Origin: Phalacrocorax aristotelis | Taxonomy: Eukaryota > Chordata > Aves > Suliformes > Phalacrocoracidae | Reading direction: 5' to 3' | Length of the DNA stretch: 64,000 nt | Assembly (NCBI RefSeq): GCF_949628215.1 | Contig: NC_134277.1 | Coordinates: 26,115,179 to 26,179,178, forward strand | Part shown: positions 1-15,000 of the stretch, piece after piece | How positions within the stretch are numbered: the first letter of the stretch is position 1 | Layout: each line of letters opens with the position of its first letter | Program-made: the position numbers and the translations under genes | The notes under the pieces: model-generated | Told to the model about the DNA's origin: nothing | What the model saw: the letters and a program-made list of their open reading frames with translations, nothing else | Databases searched by the model: none

Positions 1-35
1 CTGAACGAGAAGCTGTGGACAGAAAGGAAAAGGAG
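1..35 (+). CDS. AKAP9: AKAP9 exon fragment at window edge
   Basis: The last 35 bases of an exon cut by the window start. The frame begins at base 3 (11 codons of E/R/K-rich coiled coil). The donor GGAG|GTAAAA leaves phase 0, which fits the next exon. Confidence 0.8.
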
Positions 36-3000
36 GTAAAATACCTGTGAAATGTTCCATGTTTCTGCTGATATTTTGGTTGGTCAGTTTTTGTTTTCTG
101 TTGAGTTTAGTGAACGATACAGATGAAATTTTTTAACAGATCAGAGAGACAGCAGTCAAAATCCCTTTGAAATTCTCTTGTGAGCCATACTAATTGTTGT
201 TATTGTCTGTGTTACTGCTTATTACTTATGTTTCTGGAATCAAAATTCAGCCCGATGAAGAAAAACTTCGTAGAGATTTAATCTGATTTTTAGTAGGTTT
301 AAAAATTCCATTCGTTATAAGAACTCAGAATGTCACTGAGTACACGTTCTTTTGTTTGTGCATACAAAACCAGTTTACTGTAGACATTGAACTTGCAAAT
401 TATGACATTTAATTTTGGCATGACTGTCTACACCTTTTCTGCCATTTGTGTTGGAAACGTAGGTCACGAACCTTGAGGAACAACTGGAGCAGTTTCGAGA
501 GGAGCTAGAAAATAAAAATGAAGAAGTTCAGCAATTGCACATGCAACTAGAAATTCAGCGAAAGGAGTCCACTACACACTTGCAAGAACTTGAACAAGAG
601 AACAAATTATTTAAGGTAATTGTGTAACAGAGAAGCCTAGAGCTTTATTTTCCCTCCTCCCAAGAAATAAATTCTTGGAAAAAGCCAAGATACAAAGTTG
701 TTTTTCTTTCTTGAGCATTCCACAGTTCAACTTGCAAAATACTAAAAAGCTCATATAAATAATTCTCATTCCATGCAGTTGGTTTTATTTTAATTCCTGT
801 GCCTCAAATATTCATACAAGACTATGCAGAATATGTACGACTCTAATATGGTTTTGGGTTTTTTTTGGTAGGATGAAATGGAAATACTGGGACTAGCTAT
901 CCAGAAATCTGAAGATGCCACCGTAAAGGACCATCATTTAGTGGCTGGGAGGCTCGCTCGCATCATGCAAGAAAAGGAGCAGGAAATAGATCATCTTCAT
1001 GAACAAGTTGCAAAACTGCAACAGCAACTTGAAGTCACAACTGACAACAAAGTACATACTTTTGAAATCTTTTTTTCAGAGTCCTACTTTGTGTTGCTAG
1101 CTGTTTAAAGAAAAAAAAGCTTCTGTCGTCCCCCCAATTGCATTATCTTCTATTGCTGCCTTAATTTAAAAATGCAGATGCTTCAGTTTCAAGCAATGCT
1201 TTAACCCTAATCTGTTTTTCCTCTTTCATCTCTTTTTTTTTTTTATGAAGGATGCTTTTTGCTTGCCTTTCTTTTTTCTTATTCTGACTGATTTGTGCTT
1301 GAGTTCTTGCCCTAAATTCTTCTTAATTCCTTATTCTTCTAATATTTCCAAACATTTAATAGTATGTAGGTAGCTGAATTCAATCTCAACAGTCATCCGC
1401 CATCTTCCCTACAATTACTTACTTTCAGTGTTATGTTTCAGTGACACCTGCTGGATCATGTTGGTTTTTATATGTTTTTTAGCAGTTGAACTTCAGTGCT
1501 CCATGAGCTTGTGTAAATAGTTTGTCACCATACCGATGTTGGCAACATCTTTAATCCAGTTTGAAGCATGGTGGATGTGCAAACAAAATGCTGAATTTTA
1601 TTAGAAATGGAGAGCAAGAAGGAAAGAGGCAGATTAATCTTTCTTTTATTTACTGAGATCTAACACCTGTAGCTTTCTGTTATTTTTCAGTCATGTGTTT
1701 TTATGAGAATGAGCTGATTCTTCTGGCTTATGTCCATTTTATACAGATATAACACATTTGATTTAAACAGAAATACTATTTATTTTGCATTGATGTGACA
1801 GGAGAAACAGGCCTTCAGTCTCACATTTTTTATAGAAAGAAAATAGGATTTTTTCAATGGATGAGTTTTGCATTCTGACCGTTTTAAGTGTGAAATTTTG
1901 TTAGTCATAAGCTTTAACCCCAAAGCAAGTGTTATTCAGTAAGGTAAGAACAGGTTTTCCATTACCTCTCAGTAACTGAATGAACATTTAGGGTAACATT
2001 CTGCTTAGGACATATTGAATCCACTAAAATAGAGCTGACTGAGCTGGATAATTTCACTGAGTTTTTGTGCTCAAAGTTTAGTCACAATAAACCTCAGTGA
2101 ATAATGACAAAACTTTGATTTGGATTTAGGAAATTTGATTTAGGAAAGATCATACTTTAGGAATCCAGAATGGTTCTGCTTTATACAATGACCACAGTAA
2201 TACAATTACATTTCTTGCCTTGAGAAAAATACCCAGGTTTCAGGTATAATTCATTTTAATGATTAGTTCTTCTCGTGTTATATGAAATTTCATTTTCTTA
2301 ATTTCATCCTCTTACTCAGTTACATTTTCCAGGACATTAAATAATTGCTGTGCTTGATTATGGGATCAGTTTTAAATATGAATAGATTGTTCCTAGGTTA
2401 ATCTCTTTCCTAGTCCCTTAGACATCTTCATCCCAATAAGTGCTTTTCTTTTAATTGCTGTGTTTGCCTTCTGTAGTCCTTTATTCCATTATGTTACAAA
2501 GAACAGGAACTGTTATGCTGACTTGATAGCAATCACCAGAATCACTGTTCTTTTCTTCTGAAAACCATGACTTGTTCACATTTTATTTAGTGTTTTTGAG
2601 CTTACTCTAGTCTCAGTGGATTTTAAAAAATAAGTTCTTAGATGGCAAATCAGCCCCTCTAATTTATGTAGTCACATTTATAACTTATTTTTGTGCATAT
2701 TATACTTACAACAAAGTCTTTGTATTATTCTATTTAACCAACTAAACCTAATTTAGTATTGACAGAGAAAAGAAAAAGCATGGCTAGTTTAGTAATTAAT
2801 TTAGTCCTCTTTCTTCTCTTCCACATTTTTCTTCTTCATATATCTAAAAGGCCTTTTTAGAGTTCTTACCTATTTTAGGTACCATAACTGATTTTATTTT
2901 ATAATATCTTTCTGAATATTCTTGACAGATTTCCTTCTTCTTTTTTCATTTCCAGTGTAGAAGCCCTGTTCATTTCAGATCTCCAGGAATTCCCTTAAGA

Positions 3001-6000
3001 AAATACATCCACTTTGTTTCTTAGACTTACTACTTATAATCTGGTCTGTCTTTATTTTGACTTCGTAGAGGATTTTTTTGTCATTCTTACACACTCCAAT
3101 GAAAATTTGCTCCCACTGCAATTTAAGAAGCAGGTTTTTAAATGAATTTTATACAACTTACTCTACTGCAATCTGATAACTTGTATTATTATTCCTTTTA
3201 CTAAGACTTTTTTTTAATTTAGTGTTCTTCAACACTAGTCATTCCAATTTTTGTTTTGTTTTAGTGTCTACTCATTTATTTCTCATTAGAAGCTGATATA
3301 AGATGGCTTCGCTTTTTTGCATCATAAAGTCATCACCCTCAGATTTGCTCAGTTACATTGTTCTATGAATTTCATGGAATTTTGAGCTCCTTATGCAGCC
3401 TGTAATTTTAAATGTCTTCAGAACTAATCTAGGAAAGTATTATTCTCACTCTCTTCATATCTTCACCAATCTCTCCCTGAATTTTGTTTGGATATATTTT
3501 AAAACATATACTTTATAACTTTGTCGCTCTTTACTTCATTTAAACTATAGCACAAAGAAATAATTGTGCTCTGGGTCTGTGGGTACTATTTGCCCTGTGT
3601 GTTTTTGTGCACATCTGCCTATGTGTATGCACACACATAAAGAGACAAACACATACCTAGGTTTGTGATAGGAAATGTCAGAGGCAACTGATAGGTGTTT
3701 TCTAGGGTCTCAGACTAATAAGCATGTTATAGTGATATTTTTCAACACAATTAATTAAAGGTCTATTTGTCTTTAAAATACATATCCATCTTAATTTGCT
3801 GTGTCCTATATAAATCTATTTGACCATATGAATGAGTTGTGCTTTTGCATGAAGAGTACAGTATTTATCTAATCTAACTCAACATATCTAACCTGTATAT
3901 GGTAAGCTTGAAGATTTTTATTTTTTTAAATTATGTTCTTTATGTAATGTCATGCAGAAAAATTTATCTGTAAGTTTTAAGCTTCATAAATCTTGGTTCC
4001 TTGGAATTCTTGGAGTAAAAATAATATAATAAACCTTGATTTCATATGAATATTGAACAGCAGACATGACCACTCCACTTGTTTCCATTTTAATTTTCAA
4101 TAAAAAGGACAAGACAGAGCTTTTGGCCAAGCTATTGGGAAGAAAGTAGTGTGAACCCTTAAAATCCAGTGTTTCATATCTCTGTGAATATTACAAATGC
4201 TTTCACTTCATTTGATGCTTTCACACCTATTTTGCAGTTCATCAAGGTCACAGACTATTTTCAGTCCTATGTGAAGGTGTCCTGATTCTCATAAAGTTTC
4301 ACAAGAGACATCCCATTAAGAAATTAACTGAGGACATGATTTCTTTTACAAGACATTTCAATGTTTGATTAAACTGTTGCTGTGAAGTCAAGGAGAAACA
4401 CTATCTGAGGGTTTAATAGTTACCCATTATGAAGTTCTGTTCTTTTTTTTTTTCCAGGTTATTGAAGAGCAAAATGAGCATATACGGGAGCTTGAAGCCC
4501 AGGTAGAATGTCTGAAAAGTGATCAAGAACGTGTGAAGAGAAAAAATTATGAGGAAGTAGAGCAGTTGAATGATGTAATTGATAAGCTTCAGCAGGAACT
4601 GGCAAATATTGAACAAAAAGTACCTGCAGACATCGCTGCTTTTCAAGAAGATGCTGACAGTCTGAAACACACACTTGAAACAGTTCTGGCAGAAAAGGAA
4701 GCTTTGGAGAAGCAAGTAGAAAACATAAATGTAGGGGCATCTCAAACAAAGAATGAGCTTGAGGAAACAAAGTTAAAAATGAACCAGCTAAAGCAAGAAA
4801 TAAGTATGCTAAAAAAAGAGCATGAAAGAATAACGGAGAAATATATGTGTGCACTGATGAAAGGTGATAGGGAAAAAACAGAAGATAGGAGCAATGAGAA
4901 CACTGTGAAAGTGGAAGAAGGCTTACGTGAGAAGGTAGAGTTGCTAGATCAATGCCAGCTTAGGTCTTCAGACGAGAATCCAAGAGTCGCCATTAGCAAG
5001 ATGGAGGTACAACTGCGGCAACTTCAGGCATGCATTAAGGAAAAGGATTCAGAACTGTGGCAGTCCTACAATGAAATAAAAGACCTGAAAGAGCAAAGCG
5101 AAGCTGAAAGAGAAAGGCTTAAAAAGAGGATATTAGAACTGGAAAAGATACTAGTGGAAAAAGTTGCTGCTGCTCTTGTGAGTCAGGTTCAGCTAAATGC
5201 AGTTCAGGAGCAAAGGAAATTCATGCAGGAAATTCAGGAAGCTTCAAAATGTGTGGAGGAAGCAAGCAATAATGCTCAGACAGAGGGTTTGAATGATACA
5301 ACTGAAAATGAGATGGAATCAAAATTATCACTCTTGACACAGAGGCTTAGTGAGATGGAGGACCAGCTGGCAACGGTAAATCATAATTTGGAGCTAGAAA
5401 AAGAAAATGTAAAAGTTGCACAAAAGGAAGCTAAAGTGAAAGAAGAGAGACTCTTAGAACTTCAGCAACTACTAGAAGTGGTTCAAGAAAAACACAAAAG
5501 AGAGATTCAGAAATACATTAAGCAAGAAGAAATGCAGACAATTCAGGTAATTAGATGCCATTTTCTTTTGGCTTGTTTTCACTAAAAACTGTTATTTTAT
5601 GTAAACTATAATGAAACATTTCTTAATGAGACTAGTTATAGGAATATTCTGCTATGGGGGGTAGACCTGAATTTCTCTGTTATTCCTAGAGTTACGAAGA
5701 AGAGAAAGCTGTTATTTTAGGTGAACCCCACTATCAGTTTCCATTTTGCATTAAAAACACCTTCCCTTTCCATGAATGTAGGGTGATTTTGAATTTTGGA
5801 CATATACTTTCTTATTCTTGCTTTGAACTGACATAGGATGAAGTGAGTTACACTTTTACATGGCATGGAGGTAGTGAGATAAATTATAAAAATTATCTAA
5901 GAGAGGGTTCAGAATGGTAAGGGAGTGATAGCAGTTTGTCTGTACATGGCTTTTGTGTCGGGGGGGTGGGGGGGGTTGTTTGTTTATGTATGCTTTGATT

Positions 6001-9000
6001 TTGGTTTACTTTTTCTTGCTTTCCTGTCTTGATTCCACAGATACTTCCCATCAGTAGTTTTTACCAGTATACATTTGTCCTGATTTCCATCCACAACTGG
6101 CTATGTTGCCTCTGAATTTAAAACCTTCGGTCGAAGTTGACTGTGCTTGATTGCTGAAACTCTTAAGTTCAGAGACATCATGGAACCCAGTACTGAACCA
6201 GAAAAGGTTCTAAGATCTTTCATCCAAACGCAGATTAAATTAAGGTCTTAAATGTCGTATAAATTTAATAATATTATCAGGCATTATTTCCTACTCTCTG
6301 TTGATGTTCCTGCCTGTGCTTTTACGTGGTGTAGCCAATTTCTGTTTGCCATTCAATAAGCTGTAAGAAGATAGTCTTTCTTCCCACACTTGTCCAGCTT
6401 GTGGGAGTTAATCTGGGAAAATGGTCTTTCAGTCTTAACTTTTTGAGGCTATGTTAATCCGAATAACATAGACTTGTTTTCCCCTATGGTGTTTTCATTT
6501 GTGGCTTTTCTAAGTTGGTATGAAAGTGATCAGTGCTGTTACTAGTTGATTCTTCATAAGACTCTTCACCAATTTCCATATCTTGTGTTTTCGTATAGGG
6601 AGGAGCACGACTCATGGAAAGTCAGAAAGAAAATGTGCTTATTAACGAACTTGAACTAGAGCAAGTTAAAGAAGAGGCAGCTGCTGCTAAGGAAGAACTG
6701 AGCAGTTATAGAGAAAAGGCAGAAAAACTTCAGCAAGAACTAGCAGTAAGAACCAGATTGTTCCATATGGCATTTAAAGCAAATGATTATGCAGGATTTA
6801 TTGTGCAAATATGCATGCTCTAGGTTTTTTTTTAATCTTGTGCTGAGAATGCCACTAAGAAGAACAGTCAGTCAGTGGAATTGAGCTGATGCTGTAAACC
6901 AAATCTTCACTTGTTGCCAAAGTAGAGTTTTACAGTCCACTATTGTGTAACAGTGATTTAGAGCTGTATTTCTTATGAGATACTGCTTGTTACCATGTGT
7001 CATATCTGCTTTAAAATAGGACTAAACCAAGCTCTAATGGTATAGAGGGTGGTTTGGGTTTTAGATACTTTTTTAAAGTATATAGAAGGACTGCGATTCT
7101 GATTCTCTGTATTTACAGGTAAAAGAAGCAAGTCTGATACATCTTCAGGAAGACTTGTGCAAAGTCAAGGAGAACCTAGCTCAAGCAGAACAGAGCCTTG
7201 CAAGTTACATGAGAAAGGACAAGGAAATGGCCAAAACCGAAAGCAAAAAGGGTGCAGAAATATTGCTTGATTTGTCAACCAGTCAGTCTACTCTAATTAG
7301 AAAAAGCTCATCATCACAAACAGACAAGACTGTGGAAATCAACAGCTGTATCCAAACTTTGCCAGTCCTTGTTAAAAATGCAGAAACCCAAATTGATTTG
7401 CAAAACGGATGCTCTTCAGAAGAAATTGCAGAGATCATAAGAGAATTTACTGAAAAAATTGACCAAATGCAAGAACTCCATGCTGCTGAAATCATGGACA
7501 TGGAGACAAGGCATATCTCTGAATCTGAAGCATTAAAGAAAGAGAAGTTTGTTGCAGTGCAAGTATTGACTGAAGAGTGTAATACTTTAAAGGAAGTCAT
7601 AGAAACTCTACGAGCTAAAGAGGTACGTATCCTATTTTATATTCATTGAACTACCTTGGTTTGTGCTTTTGCTCCTGCTACAGAAATTCCCATTTAAAGT
7701 CTGTTAAGTGTGAACCACCACATATTCAGTATAAAGCTTTTAAGTGTTCTAATGTTTCCATGGCCTAGGGAGAGATTGTGAACCCCTTCCTCAGCAATAT
7801 AAGTTTGGGAGTGTGCTTGACTGTCAGATGCTTCCTTGTGCTTCTGCCTTGGACCTGTCCTGCTCTGTGAAGTGGGGACTCTAGTGACCTAGCTGGTCAC
7901 CCTATTGAAGCCATCTTTCTCATCTCTATTTTGATTCCCTTGATTGTGGGGGAAACTGAGCAGAGAGGCTTGCATCGCTTCCTGCTCCTTAGAATTAGCT
8001 CCTTTATTGTGAGTAGGTGTGGGGTGAGTAAAGATTTGATTGTTTTCTTTTCTAATCTAGGGAATCCAGGTTTCTGGATTACCACATTCTCCACCATATC
8101 AAGCTAGAGATGGAGGTTCTAGTGGTAAGAAATTTGTTTCTATAGATTTCAACAGCATTATAAATGAAATCTGGTTTTTTAATATTAAGTTTACCATTAA
8201 AGAGTTTGTGTTCTAAGAAATAAAAACAACTATTCCCCAGGTTGAAGCAGAAGCAGGTCACACTAAGAAAAGGTGCTGAGGGTGCCATGTCTGTTATTTT
8301 GCTATGGAAGGAAAATTGCTAGAGTGGAGATGGGTAGAGTCAAGGCATCAGATGCTAATTTTTTTCTTCCCACTGTAGTTGGTATATTCTTCTTACATAT
8401 TGTATTATCTCTTCAGCATAGCTTCATCTCTTGATAGAATTTAAAGCTGCAGCTCCCTAGCAGTGGGAGATGATGACAGGTACTCACTTCTCCAAGAGTA
8501 ATAAAAACTATTATGATCCTTTTCATAGGCAAAGGCTAAGCATACTAAGGAGGGGGATCATTTGGGAGAAATGTTTGTGCAAGTAGTTGTTTCTCTTGTA
8601 GAAGTAAAGTAGGATTTTTAAGTTTGTGTTTTTCTAGTTTTATTTTGCTGTTACTGCTTTGAAACTGAAAAAGAAAAACTATAAAACAGGTAGTCCTCAG
8701 GCTTAGAATCAACTCTGGTGACATGCAGCCGCCTGTTACAACAACAGACAAAAATACGTTTTTGATGCCTGTTCTTCAAAGTTTCACAGTAATACAGCTT
8801 TCATGTTTTCCTCTCCTTTTATTTTAGACTCTAGTTCAGACTGGAGTCAAGGAATGTATGTTGCTCAGACCCAGGGATCTGACATGATATCTGAAGGAAT
8901 GGATGAGGGTGGAACTTCAACAGATTTACTTCCAAAAAAAATTAAGGTAAAACAGAACTGTCCATTTTTATTGTGGAACAAGAGTGATACTACCAAAAGC

Positions 9001-12000
9001 TTAGCTGCTGCTTGATTAGTGAAAACAGAGCCATTTAGATAAGTTGTAAACTGTTGGCTATTTTAATACATTTTAAAATACTTCTGATCAATGATATGCA
9101 TTTTTGCATGTTAAATTAGGTTAAATATGAGTTTTGTAACTCTAGACTTGTTCTCAGTTATGATTTTGAGAAATAAAACTACTGTTAATTATAATTTATT
9201 GTTATTTTGTATTAATGATAACATCACGATCATATATTACACAATTTTATAGATTCTGTTACAGGTGTAGGATAATATCTATGTTATGAAAGGAAAATAT
9301 GTTTATTATAAACAGTAAGGGTATCATGTTTTTAGTTACATTAAGGAAAAAAAGGTGAGTCTTTTGCAATAAAGGCCTGGCTGAATGGTAATATGAAAAA
9401 GTGAATTGCAAAGCTCACCTGGAAGCTTCCCAGGACTTTATTTTTAAAAAGTCAATTTCCATCAGCAGCCGTTTTAAAACTTGAATATTGATTTGATGGA
9501 TGAACTTTGGGAATTTTGATTTGAAACTGAGGGAAAATACACTTATTTAATAAGTTCTGCTGCTTGGCAGATATAAAGAACTGGGTGACACTTGTCTCTG
9601 ATATGAGGGAGCATAAATAGTTTCCTAATGCCTATCAATTTAGAAATACCGTTACTCCGATATGTATGAAATAAGATGATTGTTGTTGTTATCGTTATGA
9701 CTGGCATTACTGATTTCTTTTTGTATTTATTGTAGGGTTTGCTGAGAGCAGTCCATCATGAAGGCATACAGGTGCTCTCTCTCACTGAATTTCCATATGG
9801 TGAAAGAGAGATGCCACCTCTTAAGCAAGAGCCAGAATCTTGGCTTGAGGAGAGGAAAGCTTTTCTAAGCACCATTTCATCTCTGAAAGACCTAATTGCA
9901 AAAATGCAACTTCACAGAGAAGCTGAGGTATAAATAATATCATAAGATTGCATCTAAATAAAAAATAATTTATGATAACCTTTTAAGGCGCATTCACAAT
10001 TCAGGTTTAAATGCTCTAAATATACTGGTACAAGGCAAAAGATTTCAAAAACATGCATTAAAATTGCATGTTGCACTTCCTGGTAATAAATTACAGCTTG
10101 CAATTTGTTCTTCTGTGCATTGATAGCTTCTGACTGTATAGATCCACCTTTTAAAAATAATTATATTTTTAAAGCATGTTTCCAGTAGCAGTTATAGTAG
10201 ATTTTTTAATGTTGTTATTGATTGGTGTAGTAGAGATCAGATGCTATTAAAAAGATACTGTAGTGAGAGAAAAGAGGGGAGAAATTGCTTAAAATATAAC
10301 ACAATCGCTAATCTGCTAAAACTTATTAGGACTTGCCTGTCTAATTACCCCAGTTAGACTTTTGGATATATATAGGTAGTTTCGATTACTTCTGCATTTC
10401 CTTCAGCATGCAGAGTGGGGGATTAACTGTACATCATTATAAAATTAAATCTTCTTTATCTGCATACGACCACATAGCTCTGTGAGAGCCTAGGAACATA
10501 CATGTAATGTCATAAAAATTAAAAGGATAGGGTGGTACAGTAAGATAAATAATACCACATGGGGCTAAGTTTTCAGTTATAAAAAGCTAGATTGCTTCCA
10601 TCTAAACCACAGATGAAAGTTTAGCATTCGTGCATGCAGAAGAAATAACGTGTACAATAAATACATTCATTTGTATGAATGAATGTTACGTAGCTATTGA
10701 GTAAGAAAAGCTCAATATTCCACTGAAAACACACACTTTACATAAAATGTTAATGGCCATTCTTGAAGTAATCTATGAATTCTGCTGTTTAAATTGTTTT
10801 CATACCCCTGTAGATTTATGCAAGTACTGAATCTTCTGAAGGTGTCTCAGACTGGAGAGGAGAACTTCTGCATGCTATTCAACAGGTTTTTGTGAGAGAA
10901 CAAAATGTTCTTCTTGCTGCATTTCAAACTGAACTTGCAGAACTGGGCACAAGAGATGCAGTGATATTGATGAATCAGTTAGAGCACAGACTACAAGAGC
11001 AGGTAATATAAAACATACTTTAGTCAAAGTGTGTTTGTCTCATTAGATTTTAATTTTGAATGTATAAATTCATTTAAAAATATATGTATTACTAGTACCT
11101 TTGACATCTAAGGGTGAAAACAAAGTAAGACTTGTAGGAAGAAGAGGTGTCTGAAAAGAAAAACTGATGTGGTGCGAGAAAGAGATTTTTTGGGTGCACA
11201 AGCTATAGGAAAAATACAGCCTTGACGGATCAATTTGAATTAAACACAGTTGTCCTGAGTTTGATTTCATTAAGGTAATTAGAATTATGTTACACTGCCT
11301 AAGAGAAAAGGTAGCTTGTATATATGAAGCAAGTTGTAAGAAGAGGAAGTGATAAGGCTGCTATGGGACAGAGAGAGGTCCATTATCTCCTGGAACATGG
11401 AAGGATTAGTGAGCAAAATTACAGTTTGCCATAAAACTGATAGGTCTTTTGATTCTGTAATTTTGATACCTAGTAGAAAAAAAAAAACCAAACCCCAAGC
11501 AGTTCTTCCCAATATTATAATGATGACTTAGTTATTACTTAATTGAAAATGTTTTAATATATAAGCACTATGTGAATATATAGTAAATGTAATATCCACA
11601 GCATAGATATTCTAATAAGATTTGGAGTTTTACTTTTAAATGTTTCTAATGCTCTAATAGGCTACTAACCAGAGAGCAGCAATGGACTGTCTTCAGAATG
11701 CAGACAGAAGAAGTTTGCTGATGGAGATTCAAGTATTACATGCTCAGATGAACAGTAAGAAAAATAATCCAAAGAGAGAACAAGAAAGTGATTCAGAAAG
11801 TCAAGGTGACTTCTGTGGTAATATGTGTCCATTTCCAAATGCTTTCTTGGCAGTGCTCATAACATTGTAGGTGAAAATATACTGACTTCCTTTGCTCTCT
11901 GATTTCAATACTCATTTTCTGAGCATGCATACTTTTCATCTTTTTCAATCTTATTGGACTAATTTTGCAAATTAAGGTACAGTCTGTGTTCTTATGACTT

Positions 12001-15000
12001 TTATCGAATTGAAAGTGATACAAAGTTATTTCAATTGCTATAAAAATCAGGCTTGTATTTTAAGGTTATTTACCACACATGCACTTCAGTGTTTAGGTTC
12101 AACAGCTTTGAAATTATCTAACTTGGATAGTCAGCATAATGGGTAAACTAAGAAGCAATTAGAATGAAAAGCAAAAAATTCAGAGAACAGGTATATTTTA
12201 AAATTAAGTAAACGCTCACTCTCGGTGTTTCGTCACAAAGATTTGGTCACAAGTGTACGTACCTACCTAACTTCAATTATGTTAGTCATAATCCAAATGA
12301 TGTATATTGATATGGTCACACTCATAGCCTTTTAAAGAAGTTCTAAGAGTTGAAGTGATGTCTTGGAAAGTATGAAAGATATTCCAATATAAAAGGCATG
12401 GTTTTGCTTTCACTCCACTATTGAAAGAATGTATTATTTTAAAATAGCACTCTTAATGATAGCCTTGTGGTCATTCTCTGTGCTAGGGAAACTTTACCCA
12501 AATAGACAGTGTTGTTTGTTTACTAAGTAATTTCCATATTAACGGTACTCTCATTAGAAATGCTGGAGTATAGTACACAGCAGAAGCAGTCACAGATAAT
12601 GGAGATGCAAGTGGAGCTCCGGAGTATGAAGGACAGAGCAGCTGAGCTTCAGGAACAGCTGAATTCAGAGAGAATGAAGGGAGCTGAACTGAAGAATGAA
12701 CTTGCACAAGCCAAACTAGAGCTTGAAACAACCCTTAAAGCACAGCACAAGCACTTCAAGGACCTAGAAACCATCAGGTGTGGCTTTCGGTGCCAAACTT
12801 TCTGTGTTGACCGTGAAGATGATCTTTCCTATGTTGTCTCAAATCATAATAATGATTTTATAAAGGAAGTTGAGCTCGTGTAATGTAAATGCTTCTCAGT
12901 TTTTCTGTAAAACATTATCTGACAAAAAATAGACTTCTGTTCCATTTGACAAATAATATAATTCTACACATTAAGATGATCTGATTTGTAGGTTGATTTA
13001 ATGATTTATTAATATCAAGTTTCTTTTTAAATTTTGACACATTAGACTACAGTATACAAGCCAGTAAGTATACCATAAGTATTAAAGGTTTTTCTGCTTC
13101 TAAAATTGAACATGGAGAAAAAAGCTGCAGAGTCAAGATGACTTTGCAAGTACTTCCATAATAAATTCTGTAACTTCTAAGTGTTGCTTTGACATGGTCA
13201 ACAGCAGAGGTAACAGGCCAAATATCTGGCACTCAAGAAAGCCTTTTTATTATTTATGCCTTTACCAGATGGGTATGCCCATGTACAGTGTTTAAATTGG
13301 TATTACTTTATGGATTACCTTACAGCCTTTACAGATCATCAGGAGCAAGATTCTTTCACAAATTGATGCAAAACTGATCTGCAAAAAAATGAAAATTCAG
13401 GGCATAGATTCCCCCCCTCCCAAGATAGGTTTTTTGCCTTTGAGACACGTGGCAGCAAGATGCATTTCTCCTGCATTCTTTCAGATTTTAGCCAGTGACT
13501 GGATTATGTTGAACACAAGCTGCCTCTGAGCCACCAATTAATAAAAAACGGCAGCTACGAAGTTAGCAGGATGGACATACTTCCTGTTGGTTTTGAGCTA
13601 TGCAGCTCTTTGTTGCATAACTCACTGTTACTGTACTGCATGAGCAGTGTTTTCAGTGCACAAGATGGAATAAATATCAAGTAACTGATGTTACCATGAT
13701 AGGATTAGAGCCATTGTCTAATCTAAAGGTTGCCCATTTCTCTTTTAGGACTGAAGTTAAAGAAAAAGCAGCTGAGTTAGATATTCTCAAGGATACAATG
13801 GCTAGTGAACAGAAAAAATCAAGAGAGCTACAGTGGGCTTTGGAAAAGGAAAAAGCTAAAATGGAACGCAGTGAGGAAAGAGGAAGAGAAGAGCTTGAGG
13901 TATTCCATAATCCCAAATGGCCTGGAATATCAAGGAGCATGCAAATATTCTTTTGGTTAACATTTCATCTCAGCTTACGTTTTTGTCCAATGTGTGCTAC
14001 ATATTCTGTCTTCAGCAGCAGTAGTATATCATCTAGAGCTGAAAAAAGATGTATAGAAGCTGTGTGGCAAGGAAAGAAAAAGCCTCATGCAAATTCCATT
14101 TAAATCAATAGTTTTACAACTGTGCTTTTCAGGGCCAAGATGGAAAGTTTCTGCTTTGTATAATAGCCCTCAGATATTCAAGGGGACAGGACACTGCTAA
14201 CATGGCCACACCTAGCACCCACCACAGCCTAACTCACATTTAAGAATGATATTTAAGGAGATACATTCTTTGTCTCCATTTTAAAAGTCAGCAGTTTCAC
14301 GTCATGAAAAGCAAACTAGGGAGTTTACTTTAGGAGAATATGCATTAGTAGCTTCCTTGGTACCTTTGTGCTATCTGATATAGTGAGGGAGAGAGCAGGT
14401 GCTCTAGTACAAGTCTTAAGACAAAAAATCTATCACTTTAACGGCATAGATTTACTTACATCTTGAAATCTTAACTGGCAGAATCACTTTCACAGTTTTA
14501 GAAAGTAAAAGCAGCTAATTATCTTCAACTTCAGAACTATGGCTGTTCGTATCTCATTAAAAAGTGTATGTTACAAATATTTTTTAATGAGATTATCTGA
14601 TTTTAGGATAAAGACACCTGTAATATATTTTAATATCAGATGTAACTGCAGCATTCGGAGTATTGTCACATTAATTGTGAGTAGCAAAATCTGTTAAAAG
14701 CAACATGTGTACAAGTAGCATGTTTGCAATTTGCAGAAGATAATGGAAAGTATACACAAGTGGCTTTAATCAATTTTTTCCTTCTGTTTTATTATGGAAG
14801 GATTTAAAATTTTCACTTGAAGATCAAAAACAAAAGAACTTACAGTTAACTAAACTTTTGGAGCAAGAGAAACAGCTGTCAACTGATCTCCAGCAGAAAA
14901 TTGAATCCCAGGAAGCACTCAGTGCTGCCCAGCTGTCACGTGAACGAGGCCGTAATTCTGAGTTGCAGGTGCTTCTTGAATCAGAGAAGGTTCGAGCTCT

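Noticed and set aside
4413-4854. Minus-strand ORFs of 110 and 131 codons over the large AKAP9 exon
   Set aside because: Antisense shadows of A/G-rich coiled-coil codons (Phe/Leu-rich complement). No homology or splice logic.
7283-7600. Minus-strand 105-codon ORF
   Set aside because: Complement of an AKAP9 exon. Composition is dictated by the sense frame.
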